DNA from: Gammaproteobacteria bacterium
GTDB taxonomy: Bacteria; Pseudomonadota; Gammaproteobacteria; Pseudomonadales; Pseudohongiellaceae
DNA: 64,000 bases
Reading direction: 5' to 3'
NCBI GenBank assembly: GCA_019654215.1
Contig: BPDI01000010.1
Coordinates: 1-64,000, forward strand
Shown: one piece after another, positions 42,520 through 53,700 of the stretch
Numbering within the stretch: position 1 is the stretch's first letter
How the letters are laid out: each line of letters opens with the position of its first letter
Made by a program: the position numbers and the translations under genes
Notes under the pieces: model-generated
The model's database searches: none
What the model was told of the DNA's origin: nothing
The model's input: the letters and a program-made list of their open reading frames with translations, nothing else

Positions 42520-43868
42520 ATGACCTCGATAATCTATCCCACAACAAATCTGAAACAAGTCGAGCAGTTAAACATTGTTAAAGGTGAAGGAATTTACGTT
42601 TACGATGATGTTGGAAATAAATACTTAGAAGGGTTGGCTGGTCTCTGGTGCGCTTCATTAGGCTATGGCAATGAAGAATTGATTGATGCAATTACCGAGC
42701 AGCTAAAAACTCTATCCTATTCACATATGTTCGGCGGAAGGACCCATAAGATTGTTATGCAGCTGGCGGATAAACTTGGTGAAATTTTGCCTATCGAAAA
42801 TGCTAGAGTCTTTTTCGCCAATTCAGGCAGTGAAGCCAACGACTCACATATGAAAATGTTGCGTTACTACTTTAATGTAACCGGCGAACACAAAAGAAAA
42901 AGATTATTGCCTTAGAACGTGCCTATCACGGAGTAACAGTGGCCTCAGCCGCATTAACCGGATTAGAGGCTAACCATAAACACTTTTCACTGCCCCTTGA
43001 TGCATTGGGAATCTTGCGCACAGATTCACCACATTATTATCGCGGCAGACAAGACGGAGAATCGGAAGGAGAATTCTGTAGCAGGATCCTCAACAATCTA
43101 GAAGAACTCATTGTACGGGAAGGACCAGAAACAATTGCTGCGTTTATTGCGGAACCAGTCGGTGGTGCAAGTGGAGTAGTCGTTGCCCCTGACAGCTATT
43201 TTCCTAGAGTCGAAACCTTGTTAACCAAATACGACATTATGCTGTGGAGCGACGAGGTTATCTGTGGTTTCGGTCGGACCGGCAATGACTTCGGCTGCCA
43301 GACCATGGGGTTCAAACCGCAGCTGATATCTTTGGCAAAACAACTCTCTTCCGCCTACCTTCCAATCAGTGCCAGTGTAATTCCAGAATATATGTATGAA
43401 GCCATGGTAGAACCCAGTGCCGAGGTAGGCGTGTTTGGCCATGGTTATACCTATACCGGACATCCAGCAGCATGTGCAGCAGCATTGAAAACCCTGGAAA
43501 TTTATCAAAGAGATAAACTGTTTGATCACGCAAGAGAAATCGGCGTATATATGCAGCAGCGATTAGCCGAGTTTGCTGATCACCCTATAGTCGGTGAAGT
43601 GCGCGGCCATGGACTACTCGGAGCAATAGAATTAGTCGCGAACAAGAAAACTGGTCAAAGTTTTGAAGGCGGTGCTGTTGGGGCATTTGCCAAACAAGCG
43701 TGCCAGGACAATGGCCTTTTAATTCGTGCAGTGGGTGGAAACTCTATTGCTTTCTGCCCGCCATTGATAATTACCACTGAACAAATTGATGAAATGATTG
43801 AGAGATTTAATCCAGCCTTACAAGCAACTCTTGATCACGTAACTAAAGAAGGCTTACTAAAGTCATAA
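42520..43868 (+). CDS. Class III aminotransferase (omega-amino acid:pyruvate type), frameshifted
   Basis: PLP aminotransferase for omega-amino acids or amines, with pyruvate or similar as acceptor. LEGLAGLWCASLGYGNEELI, FFANSGSEANDSHMKMLRYY, ALERAYHGVTVASAALTG and SDEVICGFGRTG (cofactor Asp) are in place, with the PLP lysine in ISLAKQLSSAYLPI. One shift near 42903, at an A-run. It could transaminate a product of the amine-related enzymes nearby; that is inference. Confidence 0.92.
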
Positions 43869-43891
43869 ATCATTTAAACGAGTGAACTAGC

Positions 43892-45559
43892 ATGAAAGTT
43901 ATTAACAAGTCATTCATTGCACTATTCTGCGCCTTGCTATCGGCCTGTGGTCAGGACGATTCATCTAATACAGCAGGATCCGATGGTCAAAATGTCGATC
44001 TGATTCTTACTAACGGTAAAGTGCTAACTGTTGATGAACAGTTTTCAATTCACAATACCATCGTGGTAAACGACGGACTTATTGTTGCCACCGGTGAAGC
44101 AGACCTCGCCTCTCGTTACCAAAGCGATAATATCTTGGATCTTGGCGGCAAAGTTTTAATGCCGGGATTCAATGATTCTCATACCCATATTCGTGGTCGC
44201 CCCCAACGCTATATCGAATTAGGCAATGTGACATCTATTATAGAAATCCAAGATCTAATTCGCTCCAAAATTGATGAAATTGGTGAGCAAGAGTGGATTA
44301 TTGGATACGGTTGGTCAGAGGACGAGCTGGATGAAGGTCGAAGACCGCTTCGCTATGACTTGGACGATGCAGCGCCAAATAATCCGGTGATATTAACCAG
44401 AGCCGGTGGCCACAGCGCTGTGTCAAATAGTCTCGCTCTGCAATTAGCAGACGTGACATTGGAAACACCTCAACCTGCTGGCGGTGTAATCGAGAGAGGC
44501 GAAGACGAAGAACTTAATGGAGTAATTCGTGAACGCCAAGGAATCGTAAGCCGATTGGTTCCGGATGCAACCTATGACGAACTAATCGCGAGTCTGGAAA
44601 TAAATCTCAATGCTTTACTAAGCATGGGTATTACTTCAATTACCGACGCATCCAAACCTCCCAGCGAGTTCGCAATGTGGGAAGAGCTCTATGAGAACGC
44701 TGAGTTACCTTTACCAAGATCGCAACTTCAATTCCAATGGTTTGATGTAGATGGTATTAACGACGTAAAAGCTCGAGTCGGTGACGGCACAGATTTTCTT
44801 AAAGTTGGACCAATCAAGGTGTTCGCAGATGGAGGCTTTACCGGACCAGCGGCATACACATTGGAACCCTATCGCAATCAGGGTGAATACCGCGGTTATC
44901 TGGATATGCCGGAAGAAGAGCTAGTGGCTCATCTGAATGAAATTCACGATGCAGGCTGGCAAATGGGTATTCACGCAATTGGTGATGCTGCAATCGTCTT
45001 GGTGGTCAATACCCTTGCAGATGCGCTGGAAAGAAACCCACGAGAAGACCATCGTCATTACTTGAACCATTTCTCCATGCGTCCACCGGATCTAACCATG
45101 GAGCTAATGGCAGAACATGGAATTCACATCACTCAGCAACCAAACTTTACTTACACCCTAGAAGGTCGTTACGCAGAAAATCTGGATGGCTGGCGCTTAC
45201 AACACAATAATCCGTTGCGGTCTCCAATGGATCATGGCATTACCGTTGCGATATCTAGCGATATTCTGCCGATTGGACCGATGGTTGGTATTTACGCTGC
45301 CACAACCCGCAAGGGTATGACCGGAACGGTTTATGGTCCTGATGAAATTATCTCCCGTGAAGAAGCGATACGAGCCTATACCGCGACCGGTGCGTTTTTG
45401 AATCGCGAAGAAGGTTTAAAAGGATCATTGGAGCCAGGAAAATTTGCGGACATGATTGTGCTTTCTGCCGATATCCTAACTGTTCCCGAAGACCAGATAA
45501 TGGGTATTGAAGTAGAACAAACTTATGTAGATGGCGAGTTAGTTTTTAATCGCGAATAG
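43892..45559 (+). CDS. Amidohydrolase (YtcJ-like), lipoprotein
   Basis: 555 residues with a lipoprotein signal (lipobox LSAC) and a metal-dependent amidohydrolase body: LTNGKVLTVDEQFSIHNTIVV, MPGFNDSHTHIRGR (H-x-H), IKVFADGGFTGPAA, MGIHAIGDAAIVLV, SSDILPIGP and C-terminal GSLEPGKFADMIVLS. This is the YtcJ-like amidohydrolase_3 group. Substrate unknown. 24 bases after the aminotransferase gene; probable operon. Confidence 0.9.
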   Translation: MKVINKSFIALFCALLSACGQDDSSNTAGSDGQNVDLILTNGKVLTVDEQFSIHNTIVVNDGLIVATGEADLASRYQSDNILDLGGKVLMPGFNDSHTHIRGRPQRYIELGNVTSIIEIQDLIRSKIDEIGEQEWIIGYGWSEDELDEGRRPLRYDLDDAAPNNPVILTRAGGHSAVSNSLALQLADVTLETPQPAGGVIERGEDEELNGVIRERQGIVSRLVPDATYDELIASLEINLNALLSMGITSITDASKPPSEFAMWEELYENAELPLPRSQLQFQWFDVDGINDVKARVGDGTDFLKVGPIKVFADGGFTGPAAYTLEPYRNQGEYRGYLDMPEEELVAHLNEIHDAGWQMGIHAIGDAAIVLVVNTLADALERNPREDHRHYLNHFSMRPPDLTMELMAEHGIHITQQPNFTYTLEGRYAENLDGWRLQHNNPLRSPMDHGITVAISSDILPIGPMVGIYAATTRKGMTGTVYGPDEIISREEAIRAYTATGAFLNREEGLKGSLEPGKFADMIVLSADILTVPEDQIMGIEVEQTYVDGELVFNRE

Positions 45560-45709
45560 ATAACTAGGCAGGGAAAGAAAAAGCAAACAAATCGAATTTA
45601 GTTAATGCTGAAAAAGAAGATCACTTCTTAAACTTCGAGCAAGCATTGCTGCCTGCTGCATAGTGCTAGTCTCTGCTATAATTTCTTCCTTGATTTATCG
45701 ATTCTTACC

Positions 45710-46120
45710 ATGTTGAAACGTTCCCTTTGTCTAGGAATAGAGCTTACTGCTCTTTCTTTGTTTCCATTAATAGCTGCCCTTGGTAGTGAAGATCCTGACT
45801 TTGAATTAGAAGCTGGGAATGATCTTTACTTACACTTGCACAGTCAGCTGCAGCCATTAGTCATAAACCAAATTCATAGTTGGCATCTGGAACTGAGCAA
45901 TGCAGCAGGGGCTGTGCAAGGGGCAAATATTAATCTTAAGGGGGGCATGCCCGAGCACGATCATGGCTTACCAACTCAACCAATGGTTACCGAAGAGATT
46001 AGACCCGGTGTTTATCTGATTGAAGGGATTCGCTTTCACATGCCCGGTGCGTGGCAGATGTTGTTTTCTATTGAGATTAACGGCCAGACTACAAGCACAA
46101 CTTTGGATTTTCGCTTGTGA
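45710..46120 (+). CDS. YtkA/FixH-like exported protein
   Basis: 136 residues, signal peptide (RSLCLGIELTALSLFPLIAALG) and an immunoglobulin-like YtkA domain: LQPLVINQIHSWHLELSNAAG, LKGGMPEHDHGLPTQPMVTEEI, VYLIEGIRFHMPGAWQMLFSI. GMPEHDHG and FHMPG are the conserved, possibly metal-related parts. The stop TGA overlaps the next gene's GTG start, so it is coupled to the peroxidase-like gene, a combination repeatedly seen near MauG-like proteins. Confidence 0.85.
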   Translation: MLKRSLCLGIELTALSLFPLIAALGSEDPDFELEAGNDLYLHLHSQLQPLVINQIHSWHLELSNAAGAVQGANINLKGGMPEHDHGLPTQPMVTEEIRPGVYLIEGIRFHMPGAWQMLFSIEINGQTTSTTLDFRL

Positions 46121-47379
46121 ACAAAAGGATTTTAATTGCCGGCTTGTCAACACTATTTGTCAGTCTAGCTGCCTGGAATTATTTTTCCATACCGCTGCAA
46201 CCTGATTGGACCGATGAACAGCGGCAACTCCTCGCCTCGCTATCTTTAAGCGCCTTACCGGAGTTACCCGCAGATCCGAGCAATACGGTAGCCGATTCAG
46301 AATTAGCAGCGGAACTGGGACACGCGCTGTATTTCGACACGCGGCTTAGCGGCAATGGATCCGTTTCTTGTGCCAGCTGCCATAAGCCAGAATTGATGTT
46401 TACAGATGGTCTATCGCTGGCAGTAGGCACTAATATCGGGCCGAGGCATACTCCAAGCCTGGTAGGAATCGCCTACAGCCCATGGTTTTATTGGGATGGG
46501 CGTAAAGATAGCCAATGGTCTCAAGCTCTGGCCCCAATAGAAACAAGCCACGAACACAACACCGATCGATTAAGCGTTACAAGAATAGTAGCTGAAGACG
46601 ATCGGTACCGAGATCTCTATGAATCTGTCTTTGGGAGTATTCCAACTATTCCCCTGAGACCAGTTTCAGCAACGCCGTTAGGCAATGAGCCACAACGGAC
46701 TGCCTGGTCGGAATTAAGCCCCGCTCAGCAAAAAGATGTAAATCAAGTTTTTAGCAATGTTGGTAAAGCAATTGCTGCCTATCAGCGCAAGATCATTCCC
46801 GGCCGTTCTCGTTTTGATGAATATATCGACACACTTGGTCAATCTAGTTCAAACGAAAATGGAATGTTTTCTTCTTCCGAAGCCGCTGGTTTGGCGCTTT
46901 TTATAGGCGATGCACAATGCGTGACCTGCCATAACGGTCCACTACTGACCAATAATGAGTTTCATAACACTGGTGTGCTGGCTATCAGTGGGCAATTACC
47001 ATCAATGGGTCGTTATGACGGAATTCGTCAGCCAGAGAAGATCCGTTTAATTGTTTAGGACTATATAGCGAGGCGAGTAGAAGTGAATGCATAGAACTGC
47101 GTTTTGCTCGAGATACCAATGAATTAGTAGGCGCACAAAAAACACCAACTCTACGAAAATTGCAGACACAGCGCCTTATATGCATGGTGGCCAGATGACT
47201 ACTCTGGGCCCCAAATTATCGAACACTATAATGAAGCACCGGTGTCAATGCTAAGTCATAACGAAGCGAAACCATTGGAATTAAGGCCGGTGCAATTTCG
47301 TCAATTAGAAGAATTACTTTTAACTCTAAGTGCCCCACTGGCAACTGAAGAACACTGGTTATTGCCGCCGGCTAATTAG
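46117..47379 (+). CDS. Di-heme cytochrome c peroxidase / MauG-like protein, frameshifted
   Basis: Periplasmic di-heme protein, membrane anchored or secreted by its N-terminal helix. Two heme c motifs: VSCASCHKPE near residue 86 and AQCVTCHNGP near 268. PRHTPSLVGIAYSPWFYWDGR is the usual segment after the first heme. A shift near 47035 leads to GLYSEASRSECIELRFARDTNELVGAQKTPTLR, YMHGGQMTTLGQIIEHYN and a stop at 47379. GTG start overlapping the previous stop. Confidence 0.87.
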
Positions 47380-47520
47380 GAGAAAGTCCAGTAACAAATC
47401 GTTATAAGCGTGGATTGAATTTCTCCTTGAACTTCTGTTTACAGAGGTACGGCAACACCCCTGCCAATAACCTGGAGAAGGCATTTTGATAATATAAAGT
47501 GCTCCTTCAGTCCGCGCGCC

Positions 47521-49239
47521 TTATTCTGGAAGGGCGAATACCCAAATAACTCCGCCCTGAGGAACAAAGGTTCGAGTACCTCTAACCTGATCAATTCGTG
47601 CAGTCATTCCAGCAGCATCAACACCCCAACCAGATTGCACGGCTACATATTGTTTGCCATCGACAGAGTAAGTAGAAGGAACCCCGATGATTCCGGAGTT
47701 GGTGCGGAAGCGCCATAGCTCATCACCGTTGCTGGCATCGTGAGCGCGGAAATAGCGATCGCTAGTGCCACCACTGAAGATCAGATTGCCGCTGGTGGTT
47801 AAAATACCACCCCAATTATGCGATTGAAATTCTACCGACCACACTTCTTCACCTGCATTCATATCCCAGGCCTGGATTTCACCAATATTTCCCTCCGGTT
47901 CGCGCAAGGTGAATTCAGTGCGCGCACCAGTATAGGAGCTGCCAGGCATATAAGTAACTTCCCTGCCCTCAATTACTCCACAGTGGTTTTCATTAACCGG
48001 AATATAAACTAGCCCAGTTTCGGGATTGTATGCCGCTGGCGGCCAGTCCTTACCACCCCAAAGAGATGGGCAAAAATCCACTGCTTCCCCAGTTGCAGGT
48101 GTATGATCGGCATCGTAAGTTGGTCGACCGGTTTCCGGATCGATACTTAGGAAAGCGTTCTGATAAACATAAGGTTCAGCATCGACGAAACCAATACGGT
48201 TTGCCTGCCTTTCCAAGGTCCATAGATAACCATTACGACCAGGATGCACCAACGCATTGAATTCTCTTCCGGCTCGTTCCACTGGCATTAAGATTGGCGT
48301 GGAAACTTCATCCCAATCCCAAGAACCATTCCAGTGATATTGGTGATGTGCACGTATATCGCCGTTTTCCACATCCAGGGCTATTACAGAATTGGTATAG
48401 AGGTTGTCGCCAGGACGTTGATCGCCAATCCATGGACCCGGATTGCCAGTACCAAAATAAGCCAGTCCTAATTCTGCATCGTAGTGACCAGGTATCCAGA
48501 CAGCTGCCCCACCAGTTCGCCAGGAATCTCCAGGCCATGTTTCATTGCCAGGTTCTCCGGGGCCGGGCACGGTATAGGTTCGCCAGGCTTCTTCACCTGT
48601 TTCAGAATCCAGTGCCACAACAAATCCACGAATACCTAATTCACCGCCGGAAGTACCCACCATAATTTTTCCATCGACGGCCAAAGGTGCTGTGGTGATG
48701 TAATAACCAAAGTAATTGTCCTGCACTGCGGTATCCCAAATCTTTTCACCCGTAGCCGCATCGAGGGCAACTACTCGGGCATCCAGGGTTGCCATATAAA
48801 CTTTATCGCCGTAAAGGGCTACGCCGCGATTAGTTCGGTGAAACGCAATATAGGTTTGAGGCAGATCGTGCTGATAGCGCCACAGCAAATCTCCACTAGC
48901 AGCGTCGATTGCATAGAGAAGATTTCCCGGCGTAGTAACAAACATAACTCCATCGTTTACTATTGGCGGCGATTCGTGCCCACCTAAAACACCTGTGGAA
49001 AAAGTCCAAACCGGTTCCAGATTGGCAATATTGTCCGTAGTTATTTCATCAAGTGTAGAAAATCCCCATCCTTCAAGATTTCCACGGTAAGACAACCAGT
49101 TGCGTTCTTCAGGATTTATTAAGCGCGCGTCAGTAACGTTGCTGTAGCTATCTATAGTTGCCTGTGCAGAGACAAAAACAGGGACAACTGTCACGAGGCT
49201 GGCGACAACGAGCGTTCTAAACTTTCTTACAGCGATCAT
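47521..49239 (-). CDS. PQQ-dependent alcohol dehydrogenase (quinoprotein)
   Basis: Periplasmic quinoprotein with an eight-bladed propeller. Signal peptide MIAVRKFRTLVVASLVTVVPVFVSA; start at 49239 follows GAGGAATCTTT. WLSYRGNLEGWGFSTLDEI, GNLLYAIDAASGDLLWRYQ, GPGEPGNETWPGDSWRTGG, RPGDNLYTNSVIALD and the metal/catalytic site GSWDWDEVSTPIL are seen. The D-x-D in WDWDE is where lanthanide-type enzymes have their second Asp. No vicinal Cys pair and no heme motif. Open for 572 residues. Adjacent to a second quinoprotein. Confidence 0.9.
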   Translation of the reverse strand: MIAVRKFRTLVVASLVTVVPVFVSAQATIDSYSNVTDARLINPEERNWLSYRGNLEGWGFSTLDEITTDNIANLEPVWTFSTGVLGGHESPPIVNDGVMFVTTPGNLLYAIDAASGDLLWRYQHDLPQTYIAFHRTNRGVALYGDKVYMATLDARVVALDAATGEKIWDTAVQDNYFGYYITTAPLAVDGKIMVGTSGGELGIRGFVVALDSETGEEAWRTYTVPGPGEPGNETWPGDSWRTGGAAVWIPGHYDAELGLAYFGTGNPGPWIGDQRPGDNLYTNSVIALDVENGDIRAHHQYHWNGSWDWDEVSTPILMPVERAGREFNALVHPGRNGYLWTLERQANRIGFVDAEPYVYQNAFLSIDPETGRPTYDADHTPATGEAVDFCPSLWGGKDWPPAAYNPETGLVYIPVNENHCGVIEGREVTYMPGSSYTGARTEFTLREPEGNIGEIQAWDMNAGEEVWSVEFQSHNWGGILTTSGNLIFSGGTSDRYFRAHDASNGDELWRFRTNSGIIGVPSTYSVDGKQYVAVQSGWGVDAAGMTARIDQVRGTRTFVPQGGVIWVFALPE

Positions 49240-49276
49240 AAAGATTCCTCTTCGAAGTATTTCTACGCAGTCTAAG

Positions 49277-51317
49277 TCAAAGTTTGTAAGCAACCAGACG
49301 TCCTGCAACTCCTGTTCCGCTAACTGCGATGACAATATATTGTTCGCCATTCAGTTCATAGGTCATCGGAGATCCAGTTTGTGGTGCAGGTAAACGAATT
49401 GCTCCGACTTCTGCACCGGTACTTTTATCATAAGCCCGCAACATAGCGCGGCGTTCACCATCTTCATTGGTTGTTAATTCCGCTTCACCCGCTATAACCA
49501 GTGTCTTGGTTACCATTGATCCCACCGAAGCGCCCTGTCCTGTTCTCGGTAAATCCATTTCTACCAAGGCCGGATGATTAGCGATGCGATCCGGTGTTTG
49601 GCCGTGGGGTACCTGCCAGGCGATTTCCCCTTCTTCTAAATCTATAGCAGTTAAACGACCATAGGGAGGTTTTAATATTGGCAATCGATCCACTAATAAA
49701 TTTCGCGGAGGATTACCACGAGTTGAAACCGGACGTCCTCTTTGGGTGGCTGAAAATTCGGTGCGCCCACCACCGGCGGAAGATCCTGCACCCCCAGAAG
49801 TTCGTGGACCAGAAATCGCGTTACCCTGGATATACGCCATATCAGACTGACCAGGATAAGGCTCAACCACAGCAAGACTAACAACCGAACTATTCGAAAT
49901 AACATACAACATATTGGTTTCTGGGTCATAGGAACCGCCGGGCCAGTTAGTACCTCCCCCTGTTGCCGGCGCCATTAAGGTGCCAAGTGGCCCATCTATA
50001 TTGCTTACAACCGGTGGCGTAAAAAGCGGACCCATTTTGTGCCAGCTTGCTATCTCAAGAGCACGAGCTCTTAACTGCGGAGTGAAGTCTATTAAATCGT
50101 TTTCTGAACCCCTTGGCCCGGGCATAGGCTGGGGGTTTTGTTGGAATCGGCTGAGTAGGTGAATACCACTCCCCCGGGACGTCACCGATTTCAACTGGTT
50201 TTTCTTCGATTGGCCAGATGGGTTCTCCGGTTTCCCGATCAAACACATAAAGAAAAGCCTGCTTGGTAGGTTGCGCAACTATTTTGCGTACCCGTCCATC
50301 GATGACTATGTCGGGAAGAATTGGAGCACAGGGAATGTCATGGTCCCAGATGCCATGATGAACTAGCTGGAAATGCCATTTGCGTTCACCGGTGTATAGA
50401 TCCACAGCAACTAGCGATTCCGAAAACAAGTTGTCGCCCGGTCGATACGCGCCGTAATAGTCCCCGGTTGCTGCTTCTACTGGCAGGTAAACCGTCTCTA
50501 GTTCTGCATCAACAGAAATTTGTGCCCAGACTCCAGTATTACCAGTGTATGAAGCAGAGTCGTTTAACCAGGATTCATTACCGTATTCACCGGGCAAGGG
50601 AATCGTATGGAAAACCCATAAGCGTTCCCCAGTTCTTACATCGAAACCACGGACATAACCTTTTACATTTTCACGACTGCGTGGATTGCCACCAGTGCGA
50701 TGGGCAGCACCAACGATTACTACATCTTTGGCAACGATAGGGGTTGAATGCAATCCAATTTCCCCTGTTACCAGATCTATTTGTTGGTCAGCGTTTTGCT
50801 TGAGATCGACAATACCATTATTGCCAAATTCACTTACTGGAATTCCTGTAGCGGCATCCAGTGCAACCATCTGGTAACCAGGTGTCACATACACAACTCG
50901 TTCTTCATCACCAGCTCTCCAATAGGCTAAGCCACGCCCAGAAAGTTGACGCGGGGCATTTTGGCCCGCTCTCCTTCGTTAAGATTGTAAAACCAGAGTA
51001 GTTCGCCAGTGGGTGCATCGAGAGAAACCACCGAGCGTCGAGACCCCGCTGTAGAATAAATTTTCCCATTCACCTTTAAAGGTGTAGATTGAAAACGATA
51101 TTCGGGACTGGGGCCGAAATTGGCTGCATTGAATTCCCAGGCAACAGTTAAATCCGAAAAATTGGTAGCATCGATCTGATCCAACCCAGAATAACGCGTA
51201 TGGCCGAGATCGCCACCATAGGTTGGCCACTCCCCATTAGGAGCGCCCTGCTGAGCATTTATTGATGAACTAAGGAAGGCTGCCACGAGAAAAAAAGGCA
51301 GGGAAAATTTTATTCAT
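49277..51317 (-). CDS. PQQ-dependent glucose-dehydrogenase-like quinoprotein, frameshifted
   Basis: ATG at 51317 (MNKIFPAFFLVAAFLSSSINA) gives a signal peptide missed by a later GTG. WPTYGGDLGHTRYSGLDQI opens the propeller; GYVRGFDVRTGERLWVFHTIP, NLFSESLVAVDLYTGERKW and LVHHGIWDHDIPCAPILPDI follow, the last being the pattern of membrane glucose dehydrogenase and its soluble kin. Shifts near 50910 and 50155. C-terminal PGTEQYIVIAV-like end reads NGEQYIVIAVSGTG. It precedes the other quinoprotein by 37 bases on the same strand. Confidence 0.88.
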
Positions 51318-51498
51318 TGTTTTTTTCCCTTTTTTTATAGTGGTCCGGCAATCAGATTTCGATCAGCAGTCTAGCATATTCCGCGGGGGTTCCGAGCCCC
51401 TTACATCGGGCCCGAGAAAGAGACATCCTATTGAAATTGAAGTACTATCTTTGCAAACCCAAAAAAATGCCAAAGAGCTTGGGGAAAAACCGCAAAAG

Positions 51499-52358
51499 AT
51501 GCAATTAAGGGTGAAGACACAAATTTTCTGCTGCTTAGGCCTGGTTTCTCTGCTTGGAAAATCCTCCGCTCAGCAGATCGGGCCTTTAAACCAGCAATCT
51601 TGGTCTGCCGAGGTTATTAAAACCTAGCGGCCAGGCCCTAATCCCCCTCTATGATGGCTGGTATCCCAATAGGGGGTGGGGGAGCAAAAAACCCTCTGTT
51701 TTTTGGGATTTCAAATGAACACTGAAGAGTCTTTCGATATCCCTATTGGAGAAGACAATTACCTCGAAACCGACTATCCAAACCTCGATCTGAGTACTGC
51801 TAATGTTCCAACTCATTTCGATGTTTTCCTCGGGCCTATCGCCATGTTTTCTGCTCTTTTACCGTTAATGTCCCCGAAGGATTTAATTCTACTCACCGCG
51901 TCACCTGGAAAATCTCTAGTAACCCATTTGATTTAAATACCCAGGCAAAGTAAACCCACCTTATGTATTGGATGAGCCAGCGTCCGGGGCCGTGGAGATA
52001 TCGCCCCAATAGTTAAGCTCTCACCAAATGGCGAAGGAGTCCGCGGGAGAACCGGAATTCACGCAACCAATTCTGTGAGCGCCCAAAGGGAGGCGAATCC
52101 ATACAATTACAAGCATGGATCGAACATGCCGATGAAGAAGTATGGGTCGGATGGTCACACCACAGTGGTGCAGGTAAGGTAGAATTCGATAACAAAGAAT
52201 ATGAAATTCAAACCATTAATGGAGTCGCTGAAGTGCAAGCAACTTTTAGCGAGCCTGGTGAGTATGTAGTGCGCATGCAAACCATCGATACAATTGCTGC
52301 ATTTGAATTTTACTGCTGTCATACCAACGCTTATTTTCATATCAACGTGAGCAACTAA
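51499..52358 (+). CDS. Secreted Ig-like protein of quinoprotein clusters, frameshifted
   Basis: Begins MQLRVKTQIFCCLGLVSLLG (signal peptide), then WSAEVIKTSGQALIPLYDGWYPN-like text across frames, DYPNLDLSTANVPTHFD, FDLNTQAKVNPPYVLDEPAS, and a final domain LQAWIEHADEEVWVGWSHHSG ... EYVVRMQTID ... EFYCCHTNAYFHINVSN. At least four shifts. I do not know a named family; similar proteins sit next to c-type cytochrome and copper-monooxygenase-like genes in marine bacteria. It is followed 12 bases later by such a gene. Confidence 0.6.
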
Positions 52359-52369
52359 AGGAGCCGCGC

Positions 52370-53678
52370 ATGATTCAACTTAAAAAAATCGTTCAATTAT
52401 TATTACCTTAGGTGCTTTCGGCCTGCTCTCGGCGCAAGCATAGCGCAGGAATCGCCAACCTATTCCAGATGTTGCACCGATACTTCAGGAAAAATGTGCT
52501 TACTGTCATAATCCTGAAGGCATAGGTCCAATGCCTCTGATGACTTATGATCAAGTAAGACCGTTTGCAACATTAATTCACGATCGCACCTCCAAACGCA
52601 TCATGCCTCCCTGGCATGTGGATCCAGGCATTGGTATTCAGCAGTTTAAGAACGATGCCTCATTAAGTATGTGCAGATTGATACGATTGAAGCCTGGGTT
52701 GAAGCAGGAGCTCCGGAAGGCAATCCTGCAGATCTTCCAGCGCCAATAGAGTTTCCATCCGGCGCAGAATGGCAACTTGCAGACCAGCTTGGTCCACCGG
52801 ATTTAATTGTTAAGTCTAGTCCTTATGACGTTATTGCCAATGGACAGGATCAATGGTGGATGCCAAATGTTCCTTTCGAAGGACTGGATCAGGAACGATT
52901 TTTGAAAGCTGCAGAATTTAAACCTAGTTATCCATTAGGTAAGAAAGTTGTTCACCACGGTCACGCGGTTTTGATGCCAGAAGATGGTGGCCGCACTGTT
53001 GCCCTTGCCCGATATGGGGTTGGTAAGTCATGGGAAATTTTCCCAGAAGGTACTGGTATGCGTGTTCCAACTGACGGCACTATCGCCTGGAACCTGCATT
53101 ACTTCCCGGTTGGTGCTGAGGGAGCTGATGACGTTGTTGAAGTTGGCCTATGGTTTTATCCGGAAGGACAAACACCAGAAAGAGAAACTGTTGGTGAAGT
53201 GCTATTCCGTGTAGACGGCTTGAAAGGTATGGCACGGGGACAAGATATCGTAATCCCGCCTCATGGCTATCAAGTGCTAACTGGAACTCATCGACTGGAT
53301 TCACCAGCAGTTATTCATAGTTATCGACCGCATCTGCATATGCGCGGCAAAGTTATGACGATGGAAGCGATTTTCCCCGATGGCACAAAGGAAGTTTTAA
53401 ACCAAGTGAATAAATACGATCACAATTGGCAGATCGCCTACATCTATGAAGAAGATGCAAAACCATTATTGCCAACTGGCACTATCCTTCAGTTCACTTC
53501 GGTATTCGATAACACCGCGAACAATCCAATTAATCCTGATCCTGAGCAGTGGGTTGTGTTCGGTCGTCGCGGAGTTGATGAAATGAGTCATGCCTGGGTA
53601 GGTATTACCTATATAAATGAAGAGCAGTTTGCCCAAGCTTTAGCTGAAAAACGGTTGCTGCGCTTCAGGAAACTTTGA
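52370..53678 (+). CDS. Cytochrome-c-domain plus ascorbate-dependent monooxygenase-like protein, frameshifted
   Basis: N-terminal heme c motif KCAYCHNPEGIGPMPL within a short cytochrome segment, IMPPWHVDPGIGIQQFKNDASL, then a domain like copper type II ascorbate-dependent monooxygenase C-terminal half: KKVVHHGHAVL, AWNLHYFPVG, SYRPHLHMRGKVMTMEAIFPDG and YDHNWQIAY. The paired H-x-H and H-L-H-M-R-G ligands are kept. Shifts near 52410-52450 and 52675. Substrate unknown. Confidence 0.8.
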
Positions 53679-53700
53679 GACTCGAATAGAGAAGAAAGCT

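Noticed and set aside
47059-47379. Stop at 47058 in the MauG-like gene considered as the real end.
   Set aside because: The next frame carries the conserved C-terminal TPTLR and YMHGGQ segments of the family, so the stop is due to a one-base shift.
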